Shown here: piece after piece, positions 1 to 6,681 of the stretch
How the letters are laid out: the number at the start of each line of letters is the position of its first letter
Position numbering within the stretch: position 1 is the first letter of the stretch
Assembly: GCA_964646585.1 (NCBI GenBank)
Contig: CAZYEY010000156.1
Coordinates: 1 to 7,744, forward strand
DNA: 7,744 nt
From: PFJX01 sp964646585
GTDB taxonomy: Bacteria > Pseudomonadota > Gammaproteobacteria > Burkholderiales > Thiobacillaceae
Reading direction: 5' to 3'
The notes under the pieces: model-generated
Told to the model about the DNA's origin: nothing
Databases searched by the model: none
What the model saw: the letters and a program-made list of their open reading frames with translations, nothing else
Program-made: the position numbers and the translations under genes

Positions 1-45
1 CTCAAGGCCACCCCCATTTCCGGGGATGTGGAATTGTTCTCCTGA
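1..45 (+). CDS. C-terminal tail of an upstream gene, possibly chemoreceptor glutamine deamidase CheD (partial)
   Basis: Frame 1 is open from the window edge and ends at TGA 43-45, encoding LKATPISGDVELFS. The 35-base gap to the next start suggests it is the preceding gene of the same operon. The ending GDVELF resembles my recollection of the C-termini of betaproteobacterial CheD proteins, and cheD commonly lies directly before cheB. CheD deamidates glutamines in chemoreceptors. Fourteen residues cannot prove the family; CheR or another chemotaxis protein remains possible. Confidence 0.45.
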   Translation, partial: LKATPISGDVELFS

Positions 46-80
46 TCCAGGAACATCGACAACAATAGCCGGAGAACGGC

Positions 81-1133
81 ATGGCAAAGATCAAAGTGCT
101 CGTCATCAACGACTCCGCGCTGATCCGGAGCCTGATAAAGGAAATCATCAACGGCCAGCCAGACATGGAGGTGGTGGGACAGGCGCCGGACCCCGTCACG
201 GCCAGGGCACTCAGCAAGCCGCTCAATCCCGATGTGCTGACTCTGGATGTGGAAATGCCCCGCATGAACGGCCTGGAGTTCCTGGAAAAGTTGATGCGTC
301 TGCGCCCCATGCCGGTGGTGATGGTGTCCTCCCTCACCCGGCAAGGCAACGATGTCACCCTCAAGGCCCTGGAACTGGGCGCGGTGGACTTCGTCACCAA
401 GCCCGGCCTGGGCAGCGTCACGGGTAGTCTCAGCGAGTTGTCCCAGGAGATCGGCGACAAGATCCGGGCCGCCGCCCGCGCCCGCATTCGCCGCCACGCC
501 ATCAACGAAAGCGCCCCCGACGCGCCCAGGCCCCTGGCCGGCCAGTTCCTGAACATCGCGGAAAAGGTGATCTGCATCGGCTCCTCCACAGGCGGAACCG
601 AAGCCTTGAAGGAGGTGTTGATCCGCATGCCCGCATCCATGCCCGGCATCCTCATCACCCAGCACATGCCGGAGTCCTTCACGGCTGCTTTCGCCCATCG
701 CCTGAACGGCATCTCCGCCATGACGGTCAAGGAGGCCGGGCACAACGAGCGGGTTCTTCCAGGTCACGCCTATGTCGCGCCGGGCCATTCCCACCTGCTG
801 ATCAAGAAAAGCGGCGCCTACTACTACACCGAGTTATCCAAGTCGGAACCTGTGAATCGGCACCGCCCGTCGGTGGATGTGTTGTTCCAAAGCGCCGCCC
901 AGGTGCTGGGTCCCAACGCGGTGGGCGTCATCCTGACGGGCATGGGCAAGGACGGCGCCCAGGGGATGCTGGCCATGCGCAATGCCGGCGCCCATACCAT
1001 CGCCCAGAACGAGACCACCTGCGTGGTCTACGGCATGCCCAAGGCCGCCGTCGAACTGGGCGCCGCCATGGAGGTGGTGCCGCTCCAGGACATTGCCGCC
1101 CGGATCCTGGCGCACCTGGGCCGGCGAAACTGA
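81..1133 (+). CDS. cheB: Chemotaxis response regulator / protein-glutamate methylesterase CheB
   Basis: CheB removes methyl groups from glutamates of chemoreceptors, and many also deamidate glutamines, resetting the receptors during adaptation; it acts in the cytoplasm at receptor arrays and is switched on by phosphorylation from CheA. The 350-aa length is typical. Residues 1-120 are a receiver with acidic D11, phospho-acceptor D56 (in LDVEMPRMNG) and K107 (FVTKP). A linker of about 40 residues follows, then the methylesterase domain (about 160-347). Its catalytic residues are visible: S169 in GSSTGGTEA, H195 in TQHMP and D291 in GMGKDG. The ATG at 81 has a GGAG 6 bases upstream (71-74), lying in the loop of a 4-bp GCCG/CGGC stem. 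The upstream gene fragment may be cheD. The gap to the next gene, with its own promoter candidate, suggests cheB closes the chemotaxis operon. Family assignment is firm. Confidence 0.97.
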   Translation: MAKIKVLVINDSALIRSLIKEIINGQPDMEVVGQAPDPVTARALSKPLNPDVLTLDVEMPRMNGLEFLEKLMRLRPMPVVMVSSLTRQGNDVTLKALELGAVDFVTKPGLGSVTGSLSELSQEIGDKIRAAARARIRRHAINESAPDAPRPLAGQFLNIAEKVICIGSSTGGTEALKEVLIRMPASMPGILITQHMPESFTAAFAHRLNGISAMTVKEAGHNERVLPGHAYVAPGHSHLLIKKSGAYYYTELSKSEPVNRHRPSVDVLFQSAAQVLGPNAVGVILTGMGKDGAQGMLAMRNAGAHTIAQNETTCVVYGMPKAAVELGAAMEVVPLQDIAARILAHLGRRN

Positions 1134-1166
1134 AGGCTCGCTCCCACCGTCCGCCGAAACAGGCGC

Positions 1167-1194
1167 TAAAGAGCCAAGAAAAAAAGGCCGATAA
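1167..1194 (+). promoter_or_regulatory. Candidate sigma-28 (FliA) promoter for the STAS/HsbR-like operon
   Basis: GCCGATAA at 1187-1194 matches the sigma-28 -10 consensus exactly. TAAA at 1167-1170 (inside CTAAAG) fits the -35 core. The spacer between them is 16 bases, where 15 is usual. Transcription would begin near 1200, giving a 5' leader of about 25 bases to the ATG at 1225. The position, between cheB and a flagellar-type partner-switch gene, makes functional sense. Against it: the spacer is one base too long, and the -10 element also sits in an inverted repeat that could have another role. Confidence 0.6.
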
Positions 1195-1200
1195 GTCGGC
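1179..1200 (-). terminator. Terminator-like hairpin plus T-run, antisense orientation
   Basis: Read on the minus strand, a GCCGA/TCGGC stem with a CTTA loop (1200 to 1187) is followed after one C by seven T (1185 to 1179), the layout of an intrinsic terminator. No minus-strand gene precedes it, so it would only stop antisense transcription of the downstream operon. The stem is only 5 bp, and the same bases form the candidate sigma-28 -10 on the plus strand, so this may be coincidence. Confidence 0.2.
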
Positions 1201-1209
1201 GGTATCGGC
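1187..1209. repeat. Inverted repeat over the promoter -10 and start region
   Basis: GCCGATA at 1187-1193 is repeated in reverse complement as TATCGGC at 1203-1209, a perfect 7-bp pair with 9 bases between. A nested alternative pairs GCCGA (1187-1191) with TCGGC (1196-1200) around a 4-base loop. The repeat covers the putative sigma-28 -10 element and the expected transcription start, so it could be an operator or a structure at the 5' end of the mRNA. Either function is inference. Confidence 0.4.
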
Positions 1210-1224
1210 AAGCACGGAGTAATC

Positions 1225-1533
1225 ATGCAAATCGCGAGTGAAGTGGCGGGAAGCACGGCGGTCCTGAGCCTCAATGGACGCTTCGATTTCCACTCCCACC
1301 GGGACTTCCGCGCAGCCTACGAGCAAGCGCTGGAAACCGCGGGAGTCCGGGAGATCGAAATCAATTTCTCGGCGGTGGACTATCTGGACAGCTCCGCGCT
1401 GGGCATGCTCCTGCTGCTGCGAGAGAAAGCGGAGGCCTCGGGCAAGCAGGTCGTGTTGGCCGGCCTGCAAGGTACGGTAAAACAGGTTCTGGAGATCGCG
1501 AATTTCGGCAAGCTGTTTACCGTCAAGGCATGA
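1225..1533 (+). CDS. STAS-domain anti-sigma factor antagonist (HsbA-like)
   Basis: This 102-aa protein is a single STAS domain of the SpoIIAA/RsbV/HsbA kind. Such proteins bind an anti-sigma factor or another partner when unphosphorylated and change partner when a serine is phosphorylated. The signature YLDSSALGMLLLLREKA (53-69) contains the phosphorylatable serine, S56 by alignment with DSS/DST motifs. The domain fills residues 3-100, with no signal peptide or membrane segment. The ATG at 1225 has GGAG 5 bases upstream. Its stop is 10 bases before the GTG of the REC-phosphatase-kinase gene, which should be its modifier. In Pseudomonas aeruginosa, HsbA is paired with HsbR in the same way; unphosphorylated HsbA binds FlgM and the phosphorylated form works with the diguanylate cyclase HsbD. 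Transfer of that role here is inference. Alternatives are a generic RsbV-type antagonist or an MlaB-like STAS protein; the neighbour argues against the latter. Confidence 0.9.
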   Translation: MQIASEVAGSTAVLSLNGRFDFHSHRDFRAAYEQALETAGVREIEINFSAVDYLDSSALGMLLLLREKAEASGKQVVLAGLQGTVKQVLEIANFGKLFTVKA

Positions 1534-1543
1534 GGAAGCCGCC

Positions 1544-3253
1544 GTGTCCGGCATCCGCCTGAAAATCCTCATCGTCGACGACACCCCCACCAACACAAAG
1601 CAGTTGGAAGTCCTGGCCCGACGTTCTGGCCATATCCCCATCCTGGCGGAAGATGGGGAAGTCGCCATCGAGCGATTCAAGAACGAGTCCCCCGATCTGG
1701 TATTCATGGACATCATGATGCCGGGCATGGATGGCATCACGGCCGTGCGGAAGATCCGGGAGATCCCCACTGAAAAATGGACCCCCATCATTTTCTACTC
1801 GGCCCTGGATCGCATGCAGGACATCACACTGGGTCTGGAGGCCGGCGGCGACGACTATGTGGTCAAGCCCGCATCCCTCCAGCTGCTGCAAGCGAAAATC
1901 AACGCCTATTCCCGCCTGCTCGCCATGCAGCAGAAGGAACAGCGCTACGTCGAGGAACTGCGCAACTGGCGCTCGGATGCGGAGGAGCAAAACCGCCTGG
2001 GCGCCCACATCATGGCCCGCCTGACGGATGCCGAGGGGCTGCGGGACGCCATGGTCCACTTCTTCAACCTGCCGGCGGACACCTTCAGCGGCGACCTGCT
2101 CTGTGCCGCCCGCACGCCGGGAGGCGCCCTGAACGTCATGCTGGCGGACGCAGCCGGCCATGGCCTGGCCGCCGCCCTGTCGGCCATGCCCATGACCCAG
2201 GCCTTCTACAGCATGACCGGCAAGGGATTCCCCTTGTCATCCATCGCCGCGGAACTGAACCGCAAGCTGAAGGCCATTCTGCCCGCCGATCGTTTCGTGG
2301 CCGCCACCCTGGCCAGTGTCGATGTACGCAACCAGACCGTTGAAATCTGGAACGGCGGCAATCCGGATGCCCTGTTCATCGATCCGGAAGGCAAGGTCAC
2401 GATGCAGTGGGCCTCCAGCCATCCCCCCCTGGGCATCCTGCCCGACCGGGCTTTTTCCGGCCTGACCGAGACGGTCGTCATCCACGAGCCCGGCGACCTG
2501 GTGCTGTGTTCCGACGGCCTGGTGGAAGCCGAGGATTCCCAAGGCAGGTGGCTGGGCCTCAGCGGGGCCCTGGCATGGTTGTCCGGGGCGGCCGAGAGCC
2601 ATCAACGCCTGGCCAGGCTGCATGAGGGCGTGGAAAGCCATTTGGGCGGTGCCGCCGGGCGGGACGACATCTCCTGCATGCTGGTCTCGGTTCCCATCGA
2701 GCGGCGGCGGCTGGTCCGCTTCGAAGCCCCCAAACCGGCCCACCAACATCAGGGCAGTGTGGCGGAATGGCGACTCAACCTTTCCTACAGCGCGGCGGAT
2801 TTGCGCCATGTTGACGTGGTTCCCGCCGTAATCGGCCTGGCCACCCAGGTGGCCGCCCTGAAACCCCATCAGGCCACCTTGTTCCTGGTGGTCTCGGAGT
2901 TGTTCAACAACGCCCTGGATCACGGCTTGCTGGGACTGGATTCCACCACCAAGAACTGGATGGGGGGATTCGACCTTTACATGCAACAAAGGGCGGAGCG
3001 GCTGAGCAATCTGGAGTCGGGGCACATCACGATGTCCTTCCTGGTCCATGAGGACGAAGGCCGCGCCGTCCTGGACATCGACATCGCCGACAGCGGGCCA
3101 GGCTTCGACTATGAAGCCCTGTTGCGGGACAACGGCCAGGCCCTGGAGGGCGCCCGCCCCCATGGTCGGGGCATCGCGCTGGTGCGCAGCCTCTGCTCCC
3201 AGGTGGTTTTTTCCGGGGTCGGCAACCGGGTCTGGGTCCGCTACCTGCTCTAG
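1544..3253 (+). CDS. REC-PP2C phosphatase-HATPase fusion response regulator (HsbR-like)
   Basis: This 569-aa protein should both phosphorylate and dephosphorylate the STAS protein encoded just upstream. Residues 5-125 are a receiver with D12-D13, phospho-acceptor D56 (MDIMMPGMDG), S86 and K108. A helical linker (about 125-165) leads to a SpoIIE/RsbU-type PP2C domain (about 170-385) with metal-ligand candidates D184 (FSGDLL), D202 (DAAGHG), D324 (CSDGLVE) and D374-D375 (GRDDIS). The C-terminus (about 405-569) is a GHKL ATPase of the anti-sigma-kinase type: N-box SELFNNALDHG (451-461), DSGPGFD (516-522) and GRGIALVRSLC (541-551). No membrane segment is seen. The GTG start at 1544 follows GAGGAA at 1532-1537, which overlaps the stop of the upstream gene, so translation is probably coupled. 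Domain order and length match P. aeruginosa HsbR, whose receiver is phosphorylated through the phosphotransfer protein HptB; no hptB is in this window. Domains are firm; orthology to HsbR is inferred from architecture and context. Confidence 0.93.
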   Translation: MSGIRLKILIVDDTPTNTKQLEVLARRSGHIPILAEDGEVAIERFKNESPDLVFMDIMMPGMDGITAVRKIREIPTEKWTPIIFYSALDRMQDITLGLEAGGDDYVVKPASLQLLQAKINAYSRLLAMQQKEQRYVEELRNWRSDAEEQNRLGAHIMARLTDAEGLRDAMVHFFNLPADTFSGDLLCAARTPGGALNVMLADAAGHGLAAALSAMPMTQAFYSMTGKGFPLSSIAAELNRKLKAILPADRFVAATLASVDVRNQTVEIWNGGNPDALFIDPEGKVTMQWASSHPPLGILPDRAFSGLTETVVIHEPGDLVLCSDGLVEAEDSQGRWLGLSGALAWLSGAAESHQRLARLHEGVESHLGGAAGRDDISCMLVSVPIERRRLVRFEAPKPAHQHQGSVAEWRLNLSYSAADLRHVDVVPAVIGLATQVAALKPHQATLFLVVSELFNNALDHGLLGLDSTTKNWMGGFDLYMQQRAERLSNLESGHITMSFLVHEDEGRAVLDIDIADSGPGFDYEALLRDNGQALEGARPHGRGIALVRSLCSQVVFSGVGNRVWVRYLL

Positions 3254-3301
3254 GAGCCTGTCGGATCATAGGCTGATCCACTGGGCCAGTGGGAAGAGCG
3301 G
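3254..3301. terminator. Convergent intergenic region with small inverted repeats, possible bidirectional termination
   Basis: This 48-base gap between two converging genes contains two touching hairpins: GGATCA/TGATCC (3263-3268 with 3274-3279, 5-base loop) and CCACTG/CAGTGG (3278-3283 with 3287-3292, 3-base loop). They share two bases, so only one can form fully at a time. An AGCCT/AGGCT pair (3255-3259 with 3270-3274) is a further alternative. There is no T-run on either strand, so a classical intrinsic terminator is not shown. Confidence 0.3.
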
Positions 3302-4597
3302 CTAGCCCGATGCCGTGACGCTGTGGGTGGTCACCCGGTTGCGGCCGCCATGCTTGGATCGGTAGAGGGCCTCGTCGGCGGCCTGGATCAGGCTTTCCGC
3401 ATCCGTCACCTCGGGGAAAGGAGCCAGGCCGGCGGAGAAGCTGCAACGGAACTCCTGCCCTTTCTCGTAGTGGTCGATGGCCGCGAAACTTTCCCGGAGT
3501 TGGTTGAGGGCATGTTCGGCGGCCTTGCCCGGCGTATCCGGCAGGACCAGGGCAAATTCCTCTCCACCGTAGCGCCCGATGACATCGGCGCCGCGCAGGC
3601 GCTGTCTGAGCAGACGGGCCAGACTCTTGATCACCCGGTCCCCGGCTGGATGGCCATAGCTATCGTTGACCCGCTTGAAGTGGTCGATATCGATGATGCC
3701 AACCGCCAGGGGCTTGCCGAGCCGTATTGCCCGAGCCAGCTCGGCGCGCAGGCGTTCCTTGAAACTGGTGTGGTTGAGCAGACCGGTCAGACTGTCCCGC
3801 ACCATCAGGGCCCGCAGGGCGCGATAGCGGATGATGCGGCTGCGGACCGCGGAGATGAGATGCTCCGGCTCGATGGGTTTTTGCAAAAACTCATCACCAC
3901 CCAGGCTCATGGCTGCCCGTTGACGGCCCACGTCGCTCTCGGCGGAGAGAAAGACGATGGGAATGGAAAGAAAAGCGTCCTGCTGGCGGATGACCTTGGC
4001 CAGTTCCTGACCGCTGGCACCGGGCATGTTCATGTCCAGCAGGATGATTTCCGGCGTGCTCTCGGCCAAGGCATCCAAGGCTTTCAGGGGATCGGTGAGG
4101 GTTTGCGTGACGAAGCCCGCCGCATTCAGATGGGCGGCGAAATAGGCCACCATGGAGGGCGAGTCGTCGATGATGAGCACCTTGCCCGCCTCGGCATGGG
4201 CTGGCTGGGTGAGGCGGTCCAGACTGTCGAGCAGACTGGTCATTTCCAGGGGACGGGTGAAGTAGGCCTGACAGCCCAGCCGTGCCGCATCCAGTCTGGC
4301 CTTGATGTGGCCGTCACTGGAGAGCACGGCCAGAGGTACCCGTGCCGCGAGTCCTCGCAAGGCGGCTCGCGTGTCCCCGTCGATCCGCGCCAGGAGGTCG
4401 TAATCGAGCAGGATGGCCGCCGGCAAAGCGATCCTGGTGGCCAGCAAGAGTTGCGCGGGATCGCTGAACTGCCGGGGTTTGTGGCCGAAGTGGCTCAGTT
4501 GTCGCGCGGCTTCCCGCATGTCAGCCGCATCCTCCGGACAGAGGAAGATCGGCTTGCCCGACGCTCCCCCGTCTGGAATCTGCCCCGTGAGAACCAT
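3302..4597 (-). CDS. Diguanylate cyclase with two receiver domains (REC-REC-GGDEF)
   Basis: A cytoplasmic enzyme that should make cyclic di-GMP from two GTP. With the ATG at 4597 it has 431 residues. Residues 16-128 form a degenerate receiver: the N-terminal acidic pair is replaced by CPED and the usual lysine by R115 (YFTRPLE), though D65 remains. Residues 138-255 are an intact receiver: D144-D145, phospho-acceptor D188 (LLDMNMPG), S218 and K240. The GGDEF domain (about 265-428) begins RDSLTGLLNH, has DIDHFKRVNDSYGH (303-316), the active site GGEEF (344-348), and an RGAD inhibitory I-site at 335-338 spaced five residues before it, so product inhibition is expected. The ATG is chosen because AGGGGA precedes it; an in-frame TTG at 4633 would add 12 residues but lacks a ribosome binding site. 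It faces the HsbR-like gene tail to tail and is a candidate HsbD-type output; it could also be co-transcribed from the PTS operon upstream. There is no EAL domain. Confidence 0.94.
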   Translation of the reverse strand: MVLTGQIPDGGASGKPIFLCPEDAADMREAARQLSHFGHKPRQFSDPAQLLLATRIALPAAILLDYDLLARIDGDTRAALRGLAARVPLAVLSSDGHIKARLDAARLGCQAYFTRPLEMTSLLDSLDRLTQPAHAEAGKVLIIDDSPSMVAYFAAHLNAAGFVTQTLTDPLKALDALAESTPEIILLDMNMPGASGQELAKVIRQQDAFLSIPIVFLSAESDVGRQRAAMSLGGDEFLQKPIEPEHLISAVRSRIIRYRALRALMVRDSLTGLLNHTSFKERLRAELARAIRLGKPLAVGIIDIDHFKRVNDSYGHPAGDRVIKSLARLLRQRLRGADVIGRYGGEEFALVLPDTPGKAAEHALNQLRESFAAIDHYEKGQEFRCSFSAGLAPFPEVTDAESLIQAADEALYRSKHGGRNRVTTHSVTASG

Positions 4598-4601
4598 GAA
4601 A

Positions 4602-4607
4602 TCCCCT
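4602..4607 (-). promoter_or_regulatory. Ribosome binding site that decides the diguanylate cyclase start
   Basis: On the minus strand AGGGGA lies 4 bases before the ATG at 4597. The longer reading frame from the TTG at 4633 has no comparable purine-rich stretch upstream. This supports the shorter 431-aa protein. Confidence 0.65.
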
Positions 4608-4690
4608 AGACAGAAAAATTCATACGAAAGCAATAACGACGGGGGCGTTCGATTCTTGAGCGACCTGGGTGGCTGCTGAACCCGCCGGAA

Positions 4691-6415
4691 TCATGCATTG
4701 ATCCGGTCCAGCATTTCCTGGATGCGCTCCGGCCTGCCGGCCTTCAGGATTTTCCTGACCAGGGGCGCCAGTTCCGCCGTGTGACTGCGCATCACCTGCT
4801 GCTTCACCGACAACACATGGGCGGGATGCATGGAGAATTGGGTCAGGCCCATGCCCAGCAGCAGCCGGGTCAGCTTCGCGTCGCCCGCCATCTCGCCGCA
4901 CACCGACACCGGCTTGCCCAGCTTGCGGCCCACCTTGAGGGTATGGTCTATGAGGCCCAGCACGCCAGGATTGAGGGGGTCATACAAATGGGCCACGGCA
5001 TCATCGGTGCGGTCGATGGCCAGGGTGTACTGGATCAGGTCGTTGGTGCCCAGGGACAGAAAGTCCAGCTTGCGGGCGAACCATTCGGCGGCCAGGGCGG
5101 CGGCGGGAATTTCGATCATGCCGCCGATGGGGATGTGCTCGTCGAAGGGAATGCCCGCCACCCGCAGGCTGCCCCTGGCCGCGCCGATGAGGGCCAGAGC
5201 CTGGTCCAGCTCGGTCAGGCTGGCCAGCATGGGCAACAGGATCTGTACCTTGCCGTAATGGCTGGCCCGATAGATGGCGCGGATCTGGGTCAGGAAGATC
5301 TGGGGCTCGGCCAGGCACAGGCGGATGGCGCGCAGGCCCAGGGCCGGATTGACGCTGTTTTCCTCCATCCAGCGCACGGACTTGTCGGCGCCCACATCCA
5401 GGGTGCGGATGACCACCGGCCGGCCGGCCATGTCCTTGGCCACGCTGCGGTAGGCCTCGAATTGTTCCTCCTCGCCGGGCAGATCGTCCCGGTTGAGGAA
5501 AAGAAATTCGCTGCGGAAAAGACCGATGCCGGCGGCGTTCTCGCCCAGGGCCTGGGCCACATCGGAAGGCAGGTCGATGTTGGCCATCAGGTCCACCTGG
5601 ACGCCGTCCAGCGTGGTGGAGGGGCTGCTTTTCAGGCGTCTGAGTTTCTTCTGTTCCAGGGCCCACTGGTTACGGCGCAACCGGTATTCGTCCAGGATGG
5701 CCGGGTCCGGATCCACGATGACCACCCCGGCCACGCCATCGACGATGAGCCAATCCCCCTCCCGGATCATGGCCCGGGCATTGTGCAAGGCCATCACCGA
5801 TGGCAGGTTCAGGCTGCGGGCGAGGATGGCGGTGTGGGAGGTGGTTCCCCCCAGGTCGGTGATGAAGCCGGCGAAGGTATGGCGCTTGAAGAGCACCATG
5901 TCGCTGGGGGAGAGATCGTGGGCCACCAGGATGCTGTCGCCCTCATCGGCCGTTTTCAGGGGAGCGCGGCCGGGATGGCCCATGAGGGCCTTGAGCACCT
6001 TGTCCGCCACCTGGCGGACGTCGTGGCGACGCTCCCGCAGGTAATCGTCGTCGATGGACTCGAACTGGGCGATGAGGGCCTCGGTCTGCCGGGCCAGGGC
6101 CCACTCGGCGTTGCAGCGCTCGGACCGGATCAGGCGCTTGGGCGCCTCCGAGAGCATGGAGTCCGACAGGATGAGGGCATGCACCTCGATGAATACCGAC
6201 AACTCCGGGGGCGCCCCATCGGGGATATGGTGCTGGAGGGCCAGCAGTTCCGCCCGCACGCTTTCCACCGCCTCGGCGAAGCGGGCGACCTCCGCATCCA
6301 GGTGCTCCGGGCGCAGCACGTAGTGGGGGGCTTCCAGACGCTCATGGGAGTAGAGCTGGGCGCGGCCGATGGCGTAGCCACCGGAGACTCCGATACCGTG
6401 CAGGGAGAAGCTCAT
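4691..6415 (-). CDS. ptsI: Phosphoenolpyruvate-protein phosphotransferase (PTS Enzyme I)
   Basis: Enzyme I takes phosphate from phosphoenolpyruvate onto a histidine and passes it to HPr. The 574-aa length matches E. coli EI (575), and there is no N-terminal GAF domain, so it is not the nitrogen-PTS PtsP form. Residues 1-145 carry the HPr-binding region. The swivelling phosphohistidine domain has GGTTSHTAILAR with H194 (E. coli H189). The PEP-binding barrel (about 265-574) has R301 (GLFRSEFLF), R337 (IRTLD), E436 (MIEIPAAA), N458-D459 (GTNDLIQYT) and C506 (VCGEMAGD), so all catalytic landmarks are present. The start ATG overlaps the HPr stop as ATGA (6415-6412), with a G-rich stretch inside the end of the HPr gene serving as ribosome binding site; translation is probably coupled. 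It is the third gene of an EIIA-HPr-EI operon lacking sugar-specific IIB/IIC genes, which points to a regulatory rather than transport role. Confidence 0.97.
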   Translation of the reverse strand: MSFSLHGIGVSGGYAIGRAQLYSHERLEAPHYVLRPEHLDAEVARFAEAVESVRAELLALQHHIPDGAPPELSVFIEVHALILSDSMLSEAPKRLIRSERCNAEWALARQTEALIAQFESIDDDYLRERRHDVRQVADKVLKALMGHPGRAPLKTADEGDSILVAHDLSPSDMVLFKRHTFAGFITDLGGTTSHTAILARSLNLPSVMALHNARAMIREGDWLIVDGVAGVVIVDPDPAILDEYRLRRNQWALEQKKLRRLKSSPSTTLDGVQVDLMANIDLPSDVAQALGENAAGIGLFRSEFLFLNRDDLPGEEEQFEAYRSVAKDMAGRPVVIRTLDVGADKSVRWMEENSVNPALGLRAIRLCLAEPQIFLTQIRAIYRASHYGKVQILLPMLASLTELDQALALIGAARGSLRVAGIPFDEHIPIGGMIEIPAAALAAEWFARKLDFLSLGTNDLIQYTLAIDRTDDAVAHLYDPLNPGVLGLIDHTLKVGRKLGKPVSVCGEMAGDAKLTRLLLGMGLTQFSMHPAHVLSVKQQVMRSHTAELAPLVRKILKAGRPERIQEMLDRINA

Positions 6416-6681
6416 TCCCCCTCCCCGAACTTGTCCTCGATGAGAGCCACCAGGGCATCCATGGCTTCGTGCTCATCGGGGCCATGGGTTTCCAGCCGGA
6501 TGGTGGTGCCCCGGGCGGCGGCCAGCATCATGACGCCCATGATGCTCTTGCCGTTGACGCGGCGGCCATTGCGGGACAGCCAGACTTCGGATTGGAACCG
6601 GCCGGCGGTTTGCGTGAGTTTGGCGGAAGCGCGGGCGTGCAGGCCCAGTTTGTTGGTGATCTCGATCTCGCGTTCAGCCAC
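6412..6681 (-). CDS. ptsH: Phosphocarrier protein HPr
   Basis: HPr carries phosphate from Enzyme I to EIIA proteins. From the GTG at 6681 the protein has 89 residues, the normal HPr size, and the phosphorylated histidine falls exactly at position 15 (NKLGLHARAS), with R17 next to it. S46 in NGKSIMGVMML is the serine that HPr kinase/phosphorylase modifies in organisms that have that enzyme. An upstream in-frame extension to 6723 would add 14 residues not typical of the family. The GTG has a GGAG 7 bases upstream and overlaps the end of the EIIA gene by 8 bases (6674-6681); its own stop overlaps the ptsI start. The region around S46 suggests a possible HprK in the genome, but no hprK is in the window. 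Confidence 0.95.
   Translation of the reverse strand: MAEREIEITNKLGLHARASAKLTQTAGRFQSEVWLSRNGRRVNGKSIMGVMMLAAARGTTIRLETHGPDEHEAMDALVALIEDKFGEGE

Noticed and set aside
68..80. GCCG/CGGC hairpin enclosing the cheB ribosome binding site
   Set aside because: Only four base pairs; it could slightly modulate translation but is too short to call a regulatory element.
928..3163. Long minus-strand open frames (928-1791, 1523-2161, 2237-3163) across cheB, the STAS gene and the HsbR-like gene
   Set aside because: They are antisense to genes with intact domains, have no ribosome binding sites that I can see and no recognisable domains.
3254..3266. Sequence GGAGCCTGTCGGA after the HsbR-like stop, reminiscent of the ends of some insertion sequences
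   Set aside because: No second copy in inverted orientation, no transposase and no target duplication are visible nearby.
3323..4609. A 428-codon open frame on the plus strand across the diguanylate cyclase
   Set aside because: The opposite strand encodes clear REC and GGDEF motifs over the same stretch. The plus-strand product shows no family motif.
4598..4633. Longer diguanylate cyclase start at the TTG 4633
   Set aside because: No Shine-Dalgarno precedes the TTG, whereas the ATG at 4597 has AGGGGA in front of it.
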